Position numbers and translations under genes: made by a program | The notes under the pieces: generated by a model | The model's database searches: none | What the model was told of the DNA's origin: nothing | The model's input: only the letters and a program-made list of their open reading frames with translations | From: Caballeronia hypogeia | GTDB lineage: Bacteria; Pseudomonadota; Gammaproteobacteria; Burkholderiales; Burkholderiaceae | DNA length: 64,000 bases | Assembly (NCBI RefSeq): GCF_001544875.2 | Contig: NZ_FCOA02000006.1 | Coordinates: 186,001 to 250,000, forward strand | Direction: 5' to 3' | In this document: positions 52,564 to 63,661 of the stretch, in pieces | Numbering within the stretch: position 1 is the stretch's first letter | How the letters are laid out: each line of letters starts with the position of its first letter

Positions 52564-53706
52564 CTAACTCCGGTTGTCGACCCAATTGCCCCAGAGCACG
52601 ACGAGTATCGTCATCAACGCCGGTCCGATAAACAGGCCAAGCAGCCCGAACGTCTCCGCCCCGCCCAGAATCCCGAACAGCACGAGCAGGAACGGCAGCC
52701 GCGCCGATCCGCCGATCAGCACCGGCCGCACGAAGTGCTCCGCCACGAACACGACGATCATCCCGAACACGGCGACGCATGCCGCCGCGATCATCGACCC
52801 TTGAGCGAGCAACCACAGCGCCGCGCCGAGGAACACGATCGGCGCGCAGAACGGCAGCATCGCCGCGACGGCGGTGAGCATGCCGAGCAGCGTCGCATGC
52901 GGGACGCCGGTGATCGCATACGCGCCGCCCAGCAAGGCGCCCTCGCCCAGCCCCACGACGACCAGCCCGACCACCGTGCTGCGCACCGATTCGGCCATGC
53001 GCCGCACCAGCGCCGCGCCGTCCGCACCGAACGCGCGGCGTGAGCCGGTCAGCAATTGCTCGCCGAGTTTCGAGCCGGCCAGGAAGACGAAGAAGAGCGT
53101 CATCAGCATGAAGCCGAAGATGACCAAGCCATGCACCACGCGCCCGCCGAAATGCCGCGTCATCGCGACGACCGTCGCGCTGTGCAGGTTCTTCACCGCG
53201 GGCGAGGCCTCGAGCGGCGTCGACAGATTCTTCTCCCACCAGTGCGCGACCTGCGATGCGCCCATCGGCAGATGCTCGATGAACGCGGGCATCGGAATGC
53301 CGGTGCGCAGCACTTCGTGGAACCAGTCGAGCATGTCGTGCGCCTCGGCCACCGTCTGCGCCGCGACGACCAAGATCGGCACCACGAAAAGCAGGCCAAT
53401 GGCCGCCGTCAGCCCGACCGCGAGCAACGTGTGATGCCGGCTGAACACGGGCCGCCGTTCGAGCCAGCGAAACGCCGGCCACAGCGCGATGGCGATGACG
53501 CTCGCCCAGACCACGGCCGGTATGAAGGTGCGCGCGGTGTAAAGCGCAACCAGCACGAGCACCGCATGGAGCGCCACGGAAGCCGTGCGCTGCATCTTGC
53601 GCGTGCGTTCGTTGGAGTCCGGCGAGATGTCCTTGTGCGGCTGGATCGGCATGAGCGGGAGCGCCTCGCTGTAAGGAAATTGCGGCAGGGGAACGTCCGA
53701 CTGCAT
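52564..53706 (-). CDS. AI-2E family transporter (PerM/YdiK-like permease)
   Basis: 380 aa with about eight hydrophobic segments and a cytoplasmic helical domain in the middle (about residues 155-205, VAEAHDMLDWFHEVLR). Family marks include VVWASVIAIALWPAFRWLE and GGAETFGLLGLFIGPALMTI near the C-terminus. Members transport AI-2, ions or other substrates; the substrate is not predictable. Start 53706 is a weak choice; an ATG at 53652 is also possible, and the frame upstream to 53862 has no ribosome site. Divergent from the OmpA lipoprotein. Confidence 0.86.
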   Translation of the reverse strand: MQSDVPLPQFPYSEALPLMPIQPHKDISPDSNERTRKMQRTASVALHAVLVLVALYTARTFIPAVVWASVIAIALWPAFRWLERRPVFSRHHTLLAVGLTAAIGLLFVVPILVVAAQTVAEAHDMLDWFHEVLRTGIPMPAFIEHLPMGASQVAHWWEKNLSTPLEASPAVKNLHSATVVAMTRHFGGRVVHGLVIFGFMLMTLFFVFLAGSKLGEQLLTGSRRAFGADGAALVRRMAESVRSTVVGLVVVGLGEGALLGGAYAITGVPHATLLGMLTAVAAMLPFCAPIVFLGAALWLLAQGSMIAAACVAVFGMIVVFVAEHFVRPVLIGGSARLPFLLVLFGILGGAETFGLLGLFIGPALMTILVVLWGNWVDNRS

Positions 53707-53825
53707 TGTAGCCGCGCACGAACCATTCCCGTTCCCGCGTGCGTCCACTGCAATCTTATTTACAAGAATTCGTTTCGCGCTCCCTATAATCGAAGCTCTG
53801 TATCGACGCAGGAAGGGACCTTGCA

Positions 53826-54353
53826 ATGAAGGCAGAAGCTTCGCGCAAAACGATCGGGGCATGCATGACGCTCGCGCTGCTCGCGGGATGTTCGAGCGGT
53901 CTCAACCGGTCGAAAGAAGACCAGTTGAACGTGCAATACGGCATCACGATGCTGCCGGTCAAGGGCGGTGTGGAGATGCGGCTTCCCGAAGCGCCGCTGT
54001 TCGATGTCGACGAATCGGTCCTGCGCGACCGCAACTCGCCGATGCTCGACCGTGCGGCGCAAGTGCTCAAGCGAAGCATGCAGCCCATCCTGATCGAAGG
54101 TCACACCGACAACGAAGGATCGCTCGGCTATAACCGCAAGCTGTCGACGGAACGTGCCGAAGCCGTCGCGCAGGCGCTGATCGCGCGCGGCGTGCCCGCC
54201 CAGCGCATCACGACGCAGGGCGTGGCGTATCTGCGGCCCATTGCCAGCAACGGCACGGCGCAGGGCCGCGCGTTGAACCGCAGAGTGGAGATTCTGGTGC
54301 GCGCCGAGAGCGAGGATACGCTGCTCGGCGCGCCGGGCAAGAAGAAGCGTTAG
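53826..54353 (+). CDS. OmpA family outer-membrane lipoprotein
   Basis: 175 aa. The signal sequence ends in the lipobox LLAGC, with the lipidated Cys at 22. A short linker leads to the OmpA peptidoglycan-binding domain: FDVDESVLRDRNSPMLDRAAQVLK, then IEGHTDNEGSLGYNRKLSTERA and a C-terminal ALNRRVEILVR. It tethers the outer membrane to the cell wall. AGGAAGGGAC precedes the ATG. Convergent with mccA with a 14-base gap and no clear terminator. Confidence 0.92.
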   Translation: MKAEASRKTIGACMTLALLAGCSSGLNRSKEDQLNVQYGITMLPVKGGVEMRLPEAPLFDVDESVLRDRNSPMLDRAAQVLKRSMQPILIEGHTDNEGSLGYNRKLSTERAEAVAQALIARGVPAQRITTQGVAYLRPIASNGTAQGRALNRRVEILVRAESEDTLLGAPGKKKR

Positions 54354-54367
54354 GCCGCGTTACACCG

Positions 54368-56365
<1,998 letters not shown>

Positions 56366-56369
56366 GGCA

Positions 56370-57977
56370 TTACATCCGGAACACGCCGAAGCGCGTGTCT
56401 TCAATGGGGGCGTTCATCGTCGCGGCGAGGCCGAGACCGAGCACGTCGCGGGTTTGAGCAGGATCGATCACGCCGTCGTCCCACAGACGCGCGCTCGCGT
56501 AGTACGGGTGACCCTGCGCCTCGTACTGATCGCGGATCGGCGCCTTGAACGCTTCTTCCTCCTCCTTCGACCACGCGCCGCCCTTCTTCTCGATGCCGTC
56601 GCGCCGCACCGTCGCGAGCACGGACGCGGCCTGTTCGCCGCCCATCACCGAGATGCGCGCATTCGGCCACATCCACAGGAAGCGCGGCGAATACGCGCGG
56701 CCGCACATGCCGTAGTTGCCCGCGCCGAACGAGCCGCCGATGATCACCGTGAACTTCGGCACCTTGGCGGTGGCGACAGCCGTCACCATCTTCGCGCCAT
56801 TGCGCGCAATGCCTTCGTTCTCGTACTTGCGTCCGACCATGAAGCCCGTGATGTTCTGCAGGAACACCAGTGGAATCTTGCGTTGCGCGCACAGTTCGAT
56901 GAAGTGCGCGCCCTTCAATGCCGACTCGGAAAACAGAATGCCGTTGTTCGCGACGATGCCGACCGGATGCCCCCAGATATGCGCGAAACCGCAGACGAGC
57001 GTGGTGCCGTAGCGCGCCTTGAATTCGTCGAACGCGGAATCGTCGACGATGCGCGCGATCACTTCGCGCACGTCGAAAGGCTTGCGCGTATCGACGGGAA
57101 TCACGCCGTAGATGCTTTGCGCGTCATGACGCGGCGGCAGCGGCTCTTTCAACGCGACCGGCGGCGTCTTCACGCGATTCAGATTGCCGACGATGCTGCG
57201 CGCGATGCCGAGCGCATGCGCGTCGTTCTGCGCGAGATGATCGGCGACGCCGGACAAGCGCGTATGCACATCGCCGCCGCCGAGATCTTCGGCGCTGACT
57301 TCTTCGCCCGTCGCGGCTTTCACGAGCGGCGGGCCGCCCAGAAAGATCGTGCCTTGATTCTTCACGATGATCGATTCATCGCTCATCGCCGGAACATACG
57401 CGCCGCCCGCCGTGCACGAACCCATCACGACGGCGATCTGCGCGATGCCCTGCGCCGACATGTTCGCCTGGTTGTAGAAGATGCGGCCGAAGTGATCGCG
57501 ATCGGGAAACACGTCGTCCTGATTCGGCAGGTTCGCGCCGCCGGAGTCGACCAGATACACGCACGGCAAGCGGTTCTGCTCGGCGATTTCCTGCGCGCGC
57601 AAATGCTTCTTCACGGTGACGGGATAGTACGTGCCGCCTTTCACGGTCGCGTCGTTGCAGACGATCACGCACTCTTGCCCCGCGATGCGGCCGATGCCCG
57701 TGATGATGCCTGCGCCCGGCGCGTCGTCGTTGTACATGCCGTAAGCCGCGAGTTGCGACAGCTCGAGAAACGGCGTGCCCGGATCGAGCAGTTGCGCGAT
57801 GCGGTCGCGCGGCAGCAGCTTGTTGCGCGAGACGTGCTTGTCGCGCGCGGCCTGCCCGCCGCCTTCCGCGATCTTCGCGACTTTTTCCTTGAGGTCCGCG
57901 ACGAGCGCTTCGAGCGCCGCCGCATTGGTGCGGAATTCCTCGCCGCGCGGATTCAGTTTCGATTCGATGATCGCCAT
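56370..57977 (-). CDS. mccB: Methylcrotonyl-CoA carboxylase beta (carboxyltransferase) subunit
   Basis: 535 aa. Crotonase-fold carboxyltransferase with the MccB-typical N-terminus ([21 protein letters not shown]), [35 protein letters not shown] in parts, and the C-terminal [22 protein letters not shown]. The start at 57977 (MAIIESK) is better than an upstream TTG at 57992. It follows ivd by 11 bases and precedes mccA by four, leaving no room for an enoyl-CoA hydratase. Confidence 0.94.
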   Translation of the reverse strand: MAIIESKLNPRGEEFRTNAAALEALVADLKEKVAKIAEGGGQAARDKHVSRNKLLPRDRIAQLLDPGTPFLELSQLAAYGMYNDDAPGAGIITGIGRIAGQECVIVCNDATVKGGTYYPVTVKKHLRAQEIAEQNRLPCVYLVDSGGANLPNQDDVFPDRDHFGRIFYNQANMSAQGIAQIAVVMGSCTAGGAYVPAMSDESIIVKNQGTIFLGGPPLVKAATGEEVSAEDLGGGDVHTRLSGVADHLAQNDAHALGIARSIVGNLNRVKTPPVALKEPLPPRHDAQSIYGVIPVDTRKPFDVREVIARIVDDSAFDEFKARYGTTLVCGFAHIWGHPVGIVANNGILFSESALKGAHFIELCAQRKIPLVFLQNITGFMVGRKYENEGIARNGAKMVTAVATAKVPKFTVIIGGSFGAGNYGMCGRAYSPRFLWMWPNARISVMGGEQAASVLATVRRDGIEKKGGAWSKEEEEAFKAPIRDQYEAQGHPYYASARLWDDGVIDPAQTRDVLGLGLAATMNAPIEDTRFGVFRM

Positions 57978-57988
57978 GACGCGCGCCC

Positions 57989-59170
57989 TCAAGCCGTTTC
58001 GGCGAACAGTTCGCGACCGATCAGCATGCGGCGGATTTCGCTCGTGCCCGCGCCGATCTCATAGAGCTTCGCGTCGCGCCAGAGACGGCCGACCGGATAC
58101 TCGTTGATATAGCCGTTACCGCCCAGAACCTGAATGGCTTCGCCGGCCATCCAGGTGGCTTTTTCGGCGGTGTAGAGAATCACGCCCGCGCAGTCCTTGC
58201 GCACCTGGCGCACATGACCGACGCCGAGTGTGTCGAGCTGCCGGCCGACCGCGTACAGATACGCGCGGCACGCCTGCAGCGTGGAATACATGTCGGCGAC
58301 CTTGCCCTGAATGAGCTGGAATTCGCCGATCGCCTGACCGAACTGCTTGCGGTCGTGGATATACGGCACGACCGCGTCCATGCACGCGAGCATGATGCCG
58401 GTCGGGCCGCCCGCGAGCACGGCGCGTTCGTAGTCGAGGCCGCTCATCAGCACTTTGGTGCCGCCGTTCAGCTGGCCGAGAATGTTTTCCTTCGGCACTT
58501 CGACGTTCTCGAACACGAGCTCGCCGGTGTGCGAGCCGCGCATGCCGAGCTTGTCGAGCTTCTGCGCGACGGAAAAGCCCTTCATGCCCTTCTCGACGAT
58601 GAACGCCGTGATGCCGCGCGGACCGGCTTCGATATCCGTCTTCGCATAGACGACGAGCGTGTCGCAGTCCGGGCCGTTGGTGATCCACATCTTGGTGCCG
58701 TTGAGCACGTAGTGATCGCCCTTTTCATCGGCGCGCAGCTTCATGCTGACGACATCCGATCCCGCGTTCGGCTCGCTCATCGCGAGTGCGCCGATATGCT
58801 CGCCGGACACGAGCTTCGGCAGATACTTCTGCTTCTGCGCTTCCGTGCCATTGCGATGAATCTGGTTCACGCACAGATTCGAATGCGCGCCATACGACAA
58901 CCCTACCGACGCCGACGCGCGCGAGATCTCCTCCATCGCGACCATGTGCGCGGTGTAGCCCATGTTCGAGCCGCCGTATTCTTCCGAGACCGTCATGCCG
59001 AGCACGCCGAGATCGCCGAACTTCTTCCACAGGTCCATCGGGAACTGGTCGGTGTGGTCGATTTCGCCCGCGCGCGGCGCGATCTCCTTGGCCGCGAAAT
59101 TGGCGAGCGAGTCGCGCAGCATGTCGATGTCTTCGCCCAACGCGAAATTCAGGCCGGGTACGTTGCTCAT
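57989..59170 (-). CDS. ivd: Isovaleryl-CoA dehydrogenase
   Basis: 393 aa FAD enzyme that oxidises isovaleryl-CoA to 3-methylcrotonyl-CoA in leucine catabolism. The catalytic base fits Glu248 in [13 protein letters not shown], the IVD position; FAD contacts include [12 protein letters not shown] and the C-terminal [22 protein letters not shown] in parts. Start 59170 (MSNVPG) is in line with the family length; an upstream frame to 59227 has no signals. First gene of the ivd-mccB-mccA unit. Divergent from a TetR gene. Confidence 0.94.
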   Translation of the reverse strand: MSNVPGLNFALGEDIDMLRDSLANFAAKEIAPRAGEIDHTDQFPMDLWKKFGDLGVLGMTVSEEYGGSNMGYTAHMVAMEEISRASASVGLSYGAHSNLCVNQIHRNGTEAQKQKYLPKLVSGEHIGALAMSEPNAGSDVVSMKLRADEKGDHYVLNGTKMWITNGPDCDTLVVYAKTDIEAGPRGITAFIVEKGMKGFSVAQKLDKLGMRGSHTGELVFENVEVPKENILGQLNGGTKVLMSGLDYERAVLAGGPTGIMLACMDAVVPYIHDRKQFGQAIGEFQLIQGKVADMYSTLQACRAYLYAVGRQLDTLGVGHVRQVRKDCAGVILYTAEKATWMAGEAIQVLGGNGYINEYPVGRLWRDAKLYEIGAGTSEIRRMLIGRELFAETA

Positions 59171-59217
59171 GGGTTCGTCTCCTCCAAAGGCGATGTTTTT
59201 TGGCGCACCCTGAAAAA

Positions 59218-59230
59218 TGAGCTTCACTCA
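59218..59230. promoter_or_regulatory. TGAGC-N3-CTCA repeat, ivd-proximal copy
   Basis: TGAGC-TTC-ACTCA. One mismatch from symmetry with the second copy at 59297-59309. It lies 48 bases upstream of the ivd start, in the region shared with the TetR gene. Confidence 0.55.
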
Positions 59231-59296
59231 CACAGGGCCGCAATCCACAGGATGGGGCAATTTCACGCTCAAATCGGCTAGCCGTCAATATATTTT

Positions 59297-59309
59297 TGAG
59301 CTACGCTCA
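59297..59309. promoter_or_regulatory. TGAGC-N3-GCTCA palindrome, TetR-proximal copy
   Basis: TGAGC-TAC-GCTCA, a perfect inverted repeat 26 bases upstream of the TetR start. Together with the ivd-proximal copy it makes a plausible pair of operators for the divergent regulator. Confidence 0.6.
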
Positions 59310-59334
59310 CATTTATTTTCCACGCATTTCCGCC

Positions 59335-60069
59335 ATGTCCACGCAAACCAGCACCAGCCGCCGCACGCCGGCGGGCGTCAAATCGCAGCAGCGCGTGAAG
59401 GACATTCTGCAAGCAGGGCGTGACGTCTTCGCCGAAAAGGGCTACGACGCCGCGACGAGCGCCGAGATCGCGCAGCGGGCCGGCATTTCGGAAGCCACGG
59501 TGTTCAGCTATTTCAGCGGCAAACGTGAGTTGTGCGCGCGCGTGATCGCCGACTGGTACGACGAAATCATCGACGCGTTCGAAACCGGCCTGCCGCGCGA
59601 TGGCTCGGTGCGGCAGCAGTTCGCGTTCATCGTCAGAACGCACATGCGGCTCATGCTGATGAACGGCACCGGGCTGTGCGCGCTCGTGTTGTCGGAAGGC
59701 CGCACGAAGCAGCACGACCTCTCGGACACGCTCACGGAATTGCAGCGCCGCTACACCGCCCCGCTGATGGACGTGCTCGCGCGCGGTCAGACGCTCGGGC
59801 ATGTGCGCGGCGACGTGCCGCTGCGGCTGTTGCGCTCGCTCGTCTTCGGGCCGATGGAGCACGTGCTGTGGGACGCCACGCTCGCAAAGCGCCGCCTGAG
59901 TCAGACTCAGATCGAGACGACGGCGAACGAATTGGTCGAAGTGCTGTGGGCGGCGCTCCAGCCGCCGAATGTCGAACTGGCGGCGCTCGCGCAGTTCAGG
60001 CAGGACGTCGAGGAAGCGTCGCGGCGCTTCGAAACGAGCGCCACGCGCGAGAAGCCTACTTCCCGATGA
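59335..60069 (+). CDS. TetR family regulator beside the leucine genes
   Basis: 244 aa. Helix-turn-helix at about 24-65 (ILQAGRDVFAEKGYDAATSAEIAQRAGISEATVFSYF in parts). The C-terminal ligand domain is of the FadR/PsrA-like acyl-CoA responsive type by general look; ligand not certain. Divergent from ivd with palindromes between them, so it probably represses or senses leucine-derived acyl-CoA. Its end overlaps the convergent diiron gene by 14 bases. Confidence 0.87.
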   Translation: MSTQTSTSRRTPAGVKSQQRVKDILQAGRDVFAEKGYDAATSAEIAQRAGISEATVFSYFSGKRELCARVIADWYDEIIDAFETGLPRDGSVRQQFAFIVRTHMRLMLMNGTGLCALVLSEGRTKQHDLSDTLTELQRRYTAPLMDVLARGQTLGHVRGDVPLRLLRSLVFGPMEHVLWDATLAKRRLSQTQIETTANELVEVLWAALQPPNVELAALAQFRQDVEEASRRFETSATREKPTSR

Positions 60070-60952
60070 AGCGCAACGCGAGTCGCGCGAGTTTTGGCAC
60101 CGTGGTCGGACGCAGCAGGCGCGCGTCATAACCGTCCATGCGGCGATTGTTCTCCGTGAGGCAGATTTCGATCAACGAACGCACGGACACATCGCCCGCG
60201 ACCGAATCGCCGACATTTGCCGGGAAATTCGCGTCCTGCGCCGCGCCTTTGCTGTCGAAGCCGCGCGCGAGAGAAATGCGGTCACGGATCAGCGAGAACC
60301 AGACGCTCGCGGTCCTGGCGAGAAACCAGGGCTTGCGATACCACGGCAAACTGCGCCGGTACCACGCGACCCAGTTCGCGAAAAAAAGAATGTGGCGCGC
60401 CTCTTCCTGAATCACCGGCTCGAAAGTCTCGACCAGTTCCTCGGGAAAATATCCGGACTGGCGCGCCGCCTCGAACAGCCCGAACGCAAAGAAACTGTCG
60501 ATGCATTCGCTATAGCCCGTCAGCATCCACGCGCGCAGCGGATCGTCGGGCGCGGGATACGGTGGTTCAGGCGCGAGTTCGATGCCGTATGCCTCGACCA
60601 GCTTCGACAGCACCAGCTTGTGGCGCGCTTCCTCGCCGCCGTTCATGCGCAAGGCTTCGCGCAGTTGCGGGTCGTCGACGGTGCCCGCGTAGGTGGCAAC
60701 CCGAATCGACGCGCGCCCTTCCGTCTGCACGGCGATATCCCAGATCGGCAGCGAGGTCACGCGCCTGAGCGCGGCCGGCTCGAGCTCCGGCCAGTCGATG
60801 ACGGCCGGCTTGTACGGATTGTGGGTCGTCAGCAGCATCTCGCAGAACATGCGCTTGTGCAGATCCGAGCCTATCGGAATCCGCCCCGCCGACCGGTACG
60901 TCCAGTTTCGCATCGCATGATCTGCATCGACTGTGTTGAGCGTCTCGGACAT
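60056..60952 (-). CDS. Ferritin-like diiron protein
   Basis: 298 aa. A four-helix diiron arrangement is readable: Glu78, then Glu108-x-x-His111 (GEEARH), Glu149, and Glu184-x-x-His187 (QEEARH), i.e. E...ExxH...E...ExxH. This is the ligand set of the rubrerythrin/desaturase/AurF superfamily. The C-terminus lies on a helix (WFSLIRDRISLARGF) and is followed by a basic segment. The start at 60952 (MSETLNTV) is chosen for position; the frame upstream to 61090 has no signal. It could be an oxygenase or an iron or peroxide protein. A TetR gene lies 144 bases upstream on the same strand. Confidence 0.75.
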   Translation of the reverse strand: MSETLNTVDADHAMRNWTYRSAGRIPIGSDLHKRMFCEMLLTTHNPYKPAVIDWPELEPAALRRVTSLPIWDIAVQTEGRASIRVATYAGTVDDPQLREALRMNGGEEARHKLVLSKLVEAYGIELAPEPPYPAPDDPLRAWMLTGYSECIDSFFAFGLFEAARQSGYFPEELVETFEPVIQEEARHILFFANWVAWYRRSLPWYRKPWFLARTASVWFSLIRDRISLARGFDSKGAAQDANFPANVGDSVAGDVSVRSLIEICLTENNRRMDGYDARLLRPTTVPKLARLALRFIGK

Positions 60953-61096
60953 ATTCGAATCTTCGCCGCCGATGAGGTACGTCCTGCGGATTCTGGCATA
61001 CAGAATCCAAACACGCAGGAATGGGAACCGTTTTCGCGGTATTAGCATCTGGCGAGCGGACTGCAAGTCGGACTGCGCTACGGTGGACATTCACGC

Positions 61097-61780
61097 TCAA
61101 TACGGCTGAATCCCGTTCATCAGCAACGCCACGACGTGCCGCGCGAGTTGCCCGGACGTGATCGCGCGCCCGCCCTCCCCGCGCCAGCGCGACGTGGCGA
61201 GCGGAAACACCGTCAGCCCGAACAACGACGCGAACACGAGCGACGGCTCCAGCGCCGGGTTCAGCTTCCCCTCCTTCTGCCAGACGGCAATGCGCTCGAT
61301 GGCGCGTTCCTTGTGCTCGTCGCCAAAACGCTCCGCCATGCGCCGGCGCAGCAGTCCGCCGTCGCTGATCATCTCTCGCACCCAGAGCGCCGCGAACCAC
61401 GGATACCGGTCCACTGTCGCCACGAGCGTCTCCACGAACGCGCGCAAAGTATCGACGGGCTCGGAATCCGGATCGTTGAACACACGCCCCAGTTCGGCGC
61501 GCAAAGGAACGAAGCGCTCGTCGATCAGCATGTCGACCAACTGGTCGCGGGTCTTGAAGTAATAGTGGACCATCGCCGGCGTGACGCCCGCCTCACGCGC
61601 GATCGCACCGAGCGTCGTCTCGCCGATGCCCTGCCGCGCGAACATTTCCAGCGCGATATCCAGCAATCGCGCGCGCGCCTGCTCGCCATGCGCGCCGCTC
61701 GGACGTCCGGGGCGTCGTCCGGGGCGCTTCTGCACCGGCTCGGCGCCGGAGGCGACGTCTTCAACAGATTCTTTTGTCAT
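61097..61780 (-). CDS. TetR family regulator divergent from an efflux pump
   Basis: 227 aa. An N-terminal Arg/Pro-rich stretch (RPGRRPGRPSGAHG) precedes the HTH (LLDIALEMFARQGIGETTLGAIAREAGVTPAMVHYYF in parts), and a TetR_C domain follows. It is divergent from the DHA2-type exporter gene. A perfect palindrome at 61815-61832 overlaps the exporter -10 element, so it most likely represses the pump and, through a facing -10, itself. Downstream on the same strand is the diiron gene. Confidence 0.9.
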   Translation of the reverse strand: MTKESVEDVASGAEPVQKRPGRRPGRPSGAHGEQARARLLDIALEMFARQGIGETTLGAIAREAGVTPAMVHYYFKTRDQLVDMLIDERFVPLRAELGRVFNDPDSEPVDTLRAFVETLVATVDRYPWFAALWVREMISDGGLLRRRMAERFGDEHKERAIERIAVWQKEGKLNPALEPSLVFASLFGLTVFPLATSRWRGEGGRAITSGQLARHVVALLMNGIQPY

Positions 61781-61788
61781 TCCGAAAA

Positions 61789-61817
61789 TTGACTACGTGA
61801 CGGCCAACGATTATATT
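61789..61817 (+). promoter_or_regulatory. Sigma-70 promoter of the efflux pump gene
   Basis: TTGACT (61789-61794), 17-base spacer, TATATT (61812-61817). The -10 overlaps the operator palindrome. On the opposite strand a perfect TATAAT (61810-61815) is the probable -10 of the TetR gene. Confidence 0.75.
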
Positions 61818-61832
61818 AACTTCAACGTTAAT
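61815..61832. promoter_or_regulatory. Palindromic operator between the TetR and efflux genes
   Basis: ATTAAC-TTCAAC-GTTAAT, a perfect inverted repeat with six-base arms and a six-base spacer. It covers the -10 elements on both strands, so one bound repressor could silence both genes. Confidence 0.75.
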
Positions 61833-61931
61833 TAATTTCAATCCGACCAAACCCGGGCCACTGAGTCCGCGCCGGATCGAAAGACGCTCCATTTCACTTT
61901 GCGCACGGCGCCGCCAGCGCCCTCAGACAAA

Positions 61932-63461
61932 ATGACATCTTTGCACCAAACTGCCGTCGCGGGCCCGGAGCCCGGCGAAACCGGCCTCGCGTCGAAGCCG
62001 CCCATCGGGTTGCTGTTCACGGCGCTCCTGCTCGTCATGCTGCTAGGCGCGCTCGACCAGACAATCGTGTCGACGGCGCTGCCGACCATCGTCGGCGATC
62101 TCGGCGGGCTGGAAAATCTCTCGTGGGTCGTCACGTCCTACCTGCTCAGTTCGACCATCGTCGTGCCGCTCTACGGCAAATTCGGCGACCAGTTCGGCCG
62201 CAAGGTCGTGCTCCAGGCGTCGATCGTGATTTTCCTCGTCGGCTCGATCCTCTGCGGCGTCGCGCAAAACATGACGCAGCTGATCGCGTTGCGCGCGCTG
62301 CAGGGCCTCGGCGGCGGCGGACTCATGGTCATCACCATGGCCGCCATCGCGGATGTCATTCCGCCCGCCGATCGCGGCCGCTTTCAGGGACTCTTCGGCG
62401 GCGTCTACGGCCTGGCAACGGTCGTCGGCCCCCTTCTCGGCGGCTTTCTGGTCGAGCATTTGTCGTGGCGCTGGATCTTCTACATCAACCTGCCGCTCGG
62501 CGTGATCGCGCTCGCGGTCATTCAGCTCGTGTTCAAGCCGCACAGCGCCCACGTGAATCATCGCGTGGATTACATGGGAGCGGGCTTTCTGGCGGCGGCG
62601 CTCACGTGCATCATCCTGTTCACGAGCGAAGGCGGCACACTGCTGCCGTGGACCTCGCCGCAGCTCTGGTGCACGCTCCTCCTCGGGCTCGTGTGTCTCG
62701 GCGGTTTCGTCTACGAGGAACGGCTCGCCGCCGAGCCCATCATGCCGCTCTCGCTCTTCAAGGAGCGCACCTTCGTGCTGGCGGGGCTGATCGGCTTCAT
62801 CGTCGGCTGCGCGCTGTTCGGGGCGGTGACGTTCCTGCCGCTGTATCTGCAGGTCGTGAAGGGCTCGACGCCCTCGCAAGCCGGCCTGCAGATCACGCCG
62901 ATGATGGGCGGCGTGCTGCTGTCGTCGATCGTCAGCGGGCGCGTCATCAGCAAGATCGGCAAGTATCGCTTCTTTCCGCGCGCTGGCACGGCGCTCGTCG
63001 CCGTCGCGATGCTGCTGCTCTCCACGCTCAGCCTCGACACGCCGCTGTGGACCATGAATCTCTATATGGCGCTGCTGGGTCTGGGCCTCGGCATGGTCAT
63101 GCAGGTGCTCGTGCTCGCCGTGCAGAACGTGGTCGAATTCCGGCTGATGGGCGTCGCCACCTCCAGCGCGACGCTGTTCCGCTCGATCGGCGGCTCGGTC
63201 GGCGTGGCGGCGTTCGGCGCGATCTTCAGCAACAGTCTGCGCAACCGTCTCGAAGCGCTCCTGCCTGCCGGCACGGAGTTGCCGCAAGCGCTCGGACCGC
63301 AGACGGTCGCGCATCTGCCGCCCGCCTTACGTGACGTTTACCTGCACGCGTTCGCCAGCTCGATGCACACGGTCTATCTGGTCGCCGCGTGCATCGCCGT
63401 TCTGGCGTTTGCGCTGTCGTGGTTCCTGAAGGATCATCCATTGCGCAAGAGCCAGAGTTGA
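61932..63461 (+). CDS. DHA2 family MFS multidrug efflux transporter
   Basis: 509 aa with fourteen predicted helices, the DHA2 (EmrB/QacA) size. Marks are LGALDQTIVSTALPTIV in helix 1, motif A GKFGDQFGRK, LQGLGGGGLMVI and motif C GVYGLATVVGPLLGG. The start at 61932 (MTSLHQT) is preferred to a TTG at 61899. It exports hydrophobic drugs or metabolites by proton antiport. Regulated by the divergent TetR, as shown by the shared promoter and palindrome. Neighbouring genes give no clue to the substrate. Confidence 0.92.
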   Translation: MTSLHQTAVAGPEPGETGLASKPPIGLLFTALLLVMLLGALDQTIVSTALPTIVGDLGGLENLSWVVTSYLLSSTIVVPLYGKFGDQFGRKVVLQASIVIFLVGSILCGVAQNMTQLIALRALQGLGGGGLMVITMAAIADVIPPADRGRFQGLFGGVYGLATVVGPLLGGFLVEHLSWRWIFYINLPLGVIALAVIQLVFKPHSAHVNHRVDYMGAGFLAAALTCIILFTSEGGTLLPWTSPQLWCTLLLGLVCLGGFVYEERLAAEPIMPLSLFKERTFVLAGLIGFIVGCALFGAVTFLPLYLQVVKGSTPSQAGLQITPMMGGVLLSSIVSGRVISKIGKYRFFPRAGTALVAVAMLLLSTLSLDTPLWTMNLYMALLGLGLGMVMQVLVLAVQNVVEFRLMGVATSSATLFRSIGGSVGVAAFGAIFSNSLRNRLEALLPAGTELPQALGPQTVAHLPPALRDVYLHAFASSMHTVYLVAACIAVLAFALSWFLKDHPLRKSQS

Positions 63462-63661
63462 CAAGCCACGTGAAGAAAAGCTCTAAAGCCGCCGCTATCC
63501 GTGGTTTCACTAGCTCCCCAGGATTTTTGGCTTGGTAACCTTCTGCCGATTCTGAGCGGACACGATCCGCGGAATACTCATGTTCCGGCGCGTAACGACG
63601 CACCGGGCGCCCGGATACGAGACCTTCCGGGCCGTACTGACCACCCTCTGGAGTTAAAACA

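Noticed and set aside
63609..63632. GCCCGG / CCGGGC hairpin in the leader of the right-edge binding protein
   Set aside because: It has a short stem and no antiterminator partner; not enough to call an attenuator.
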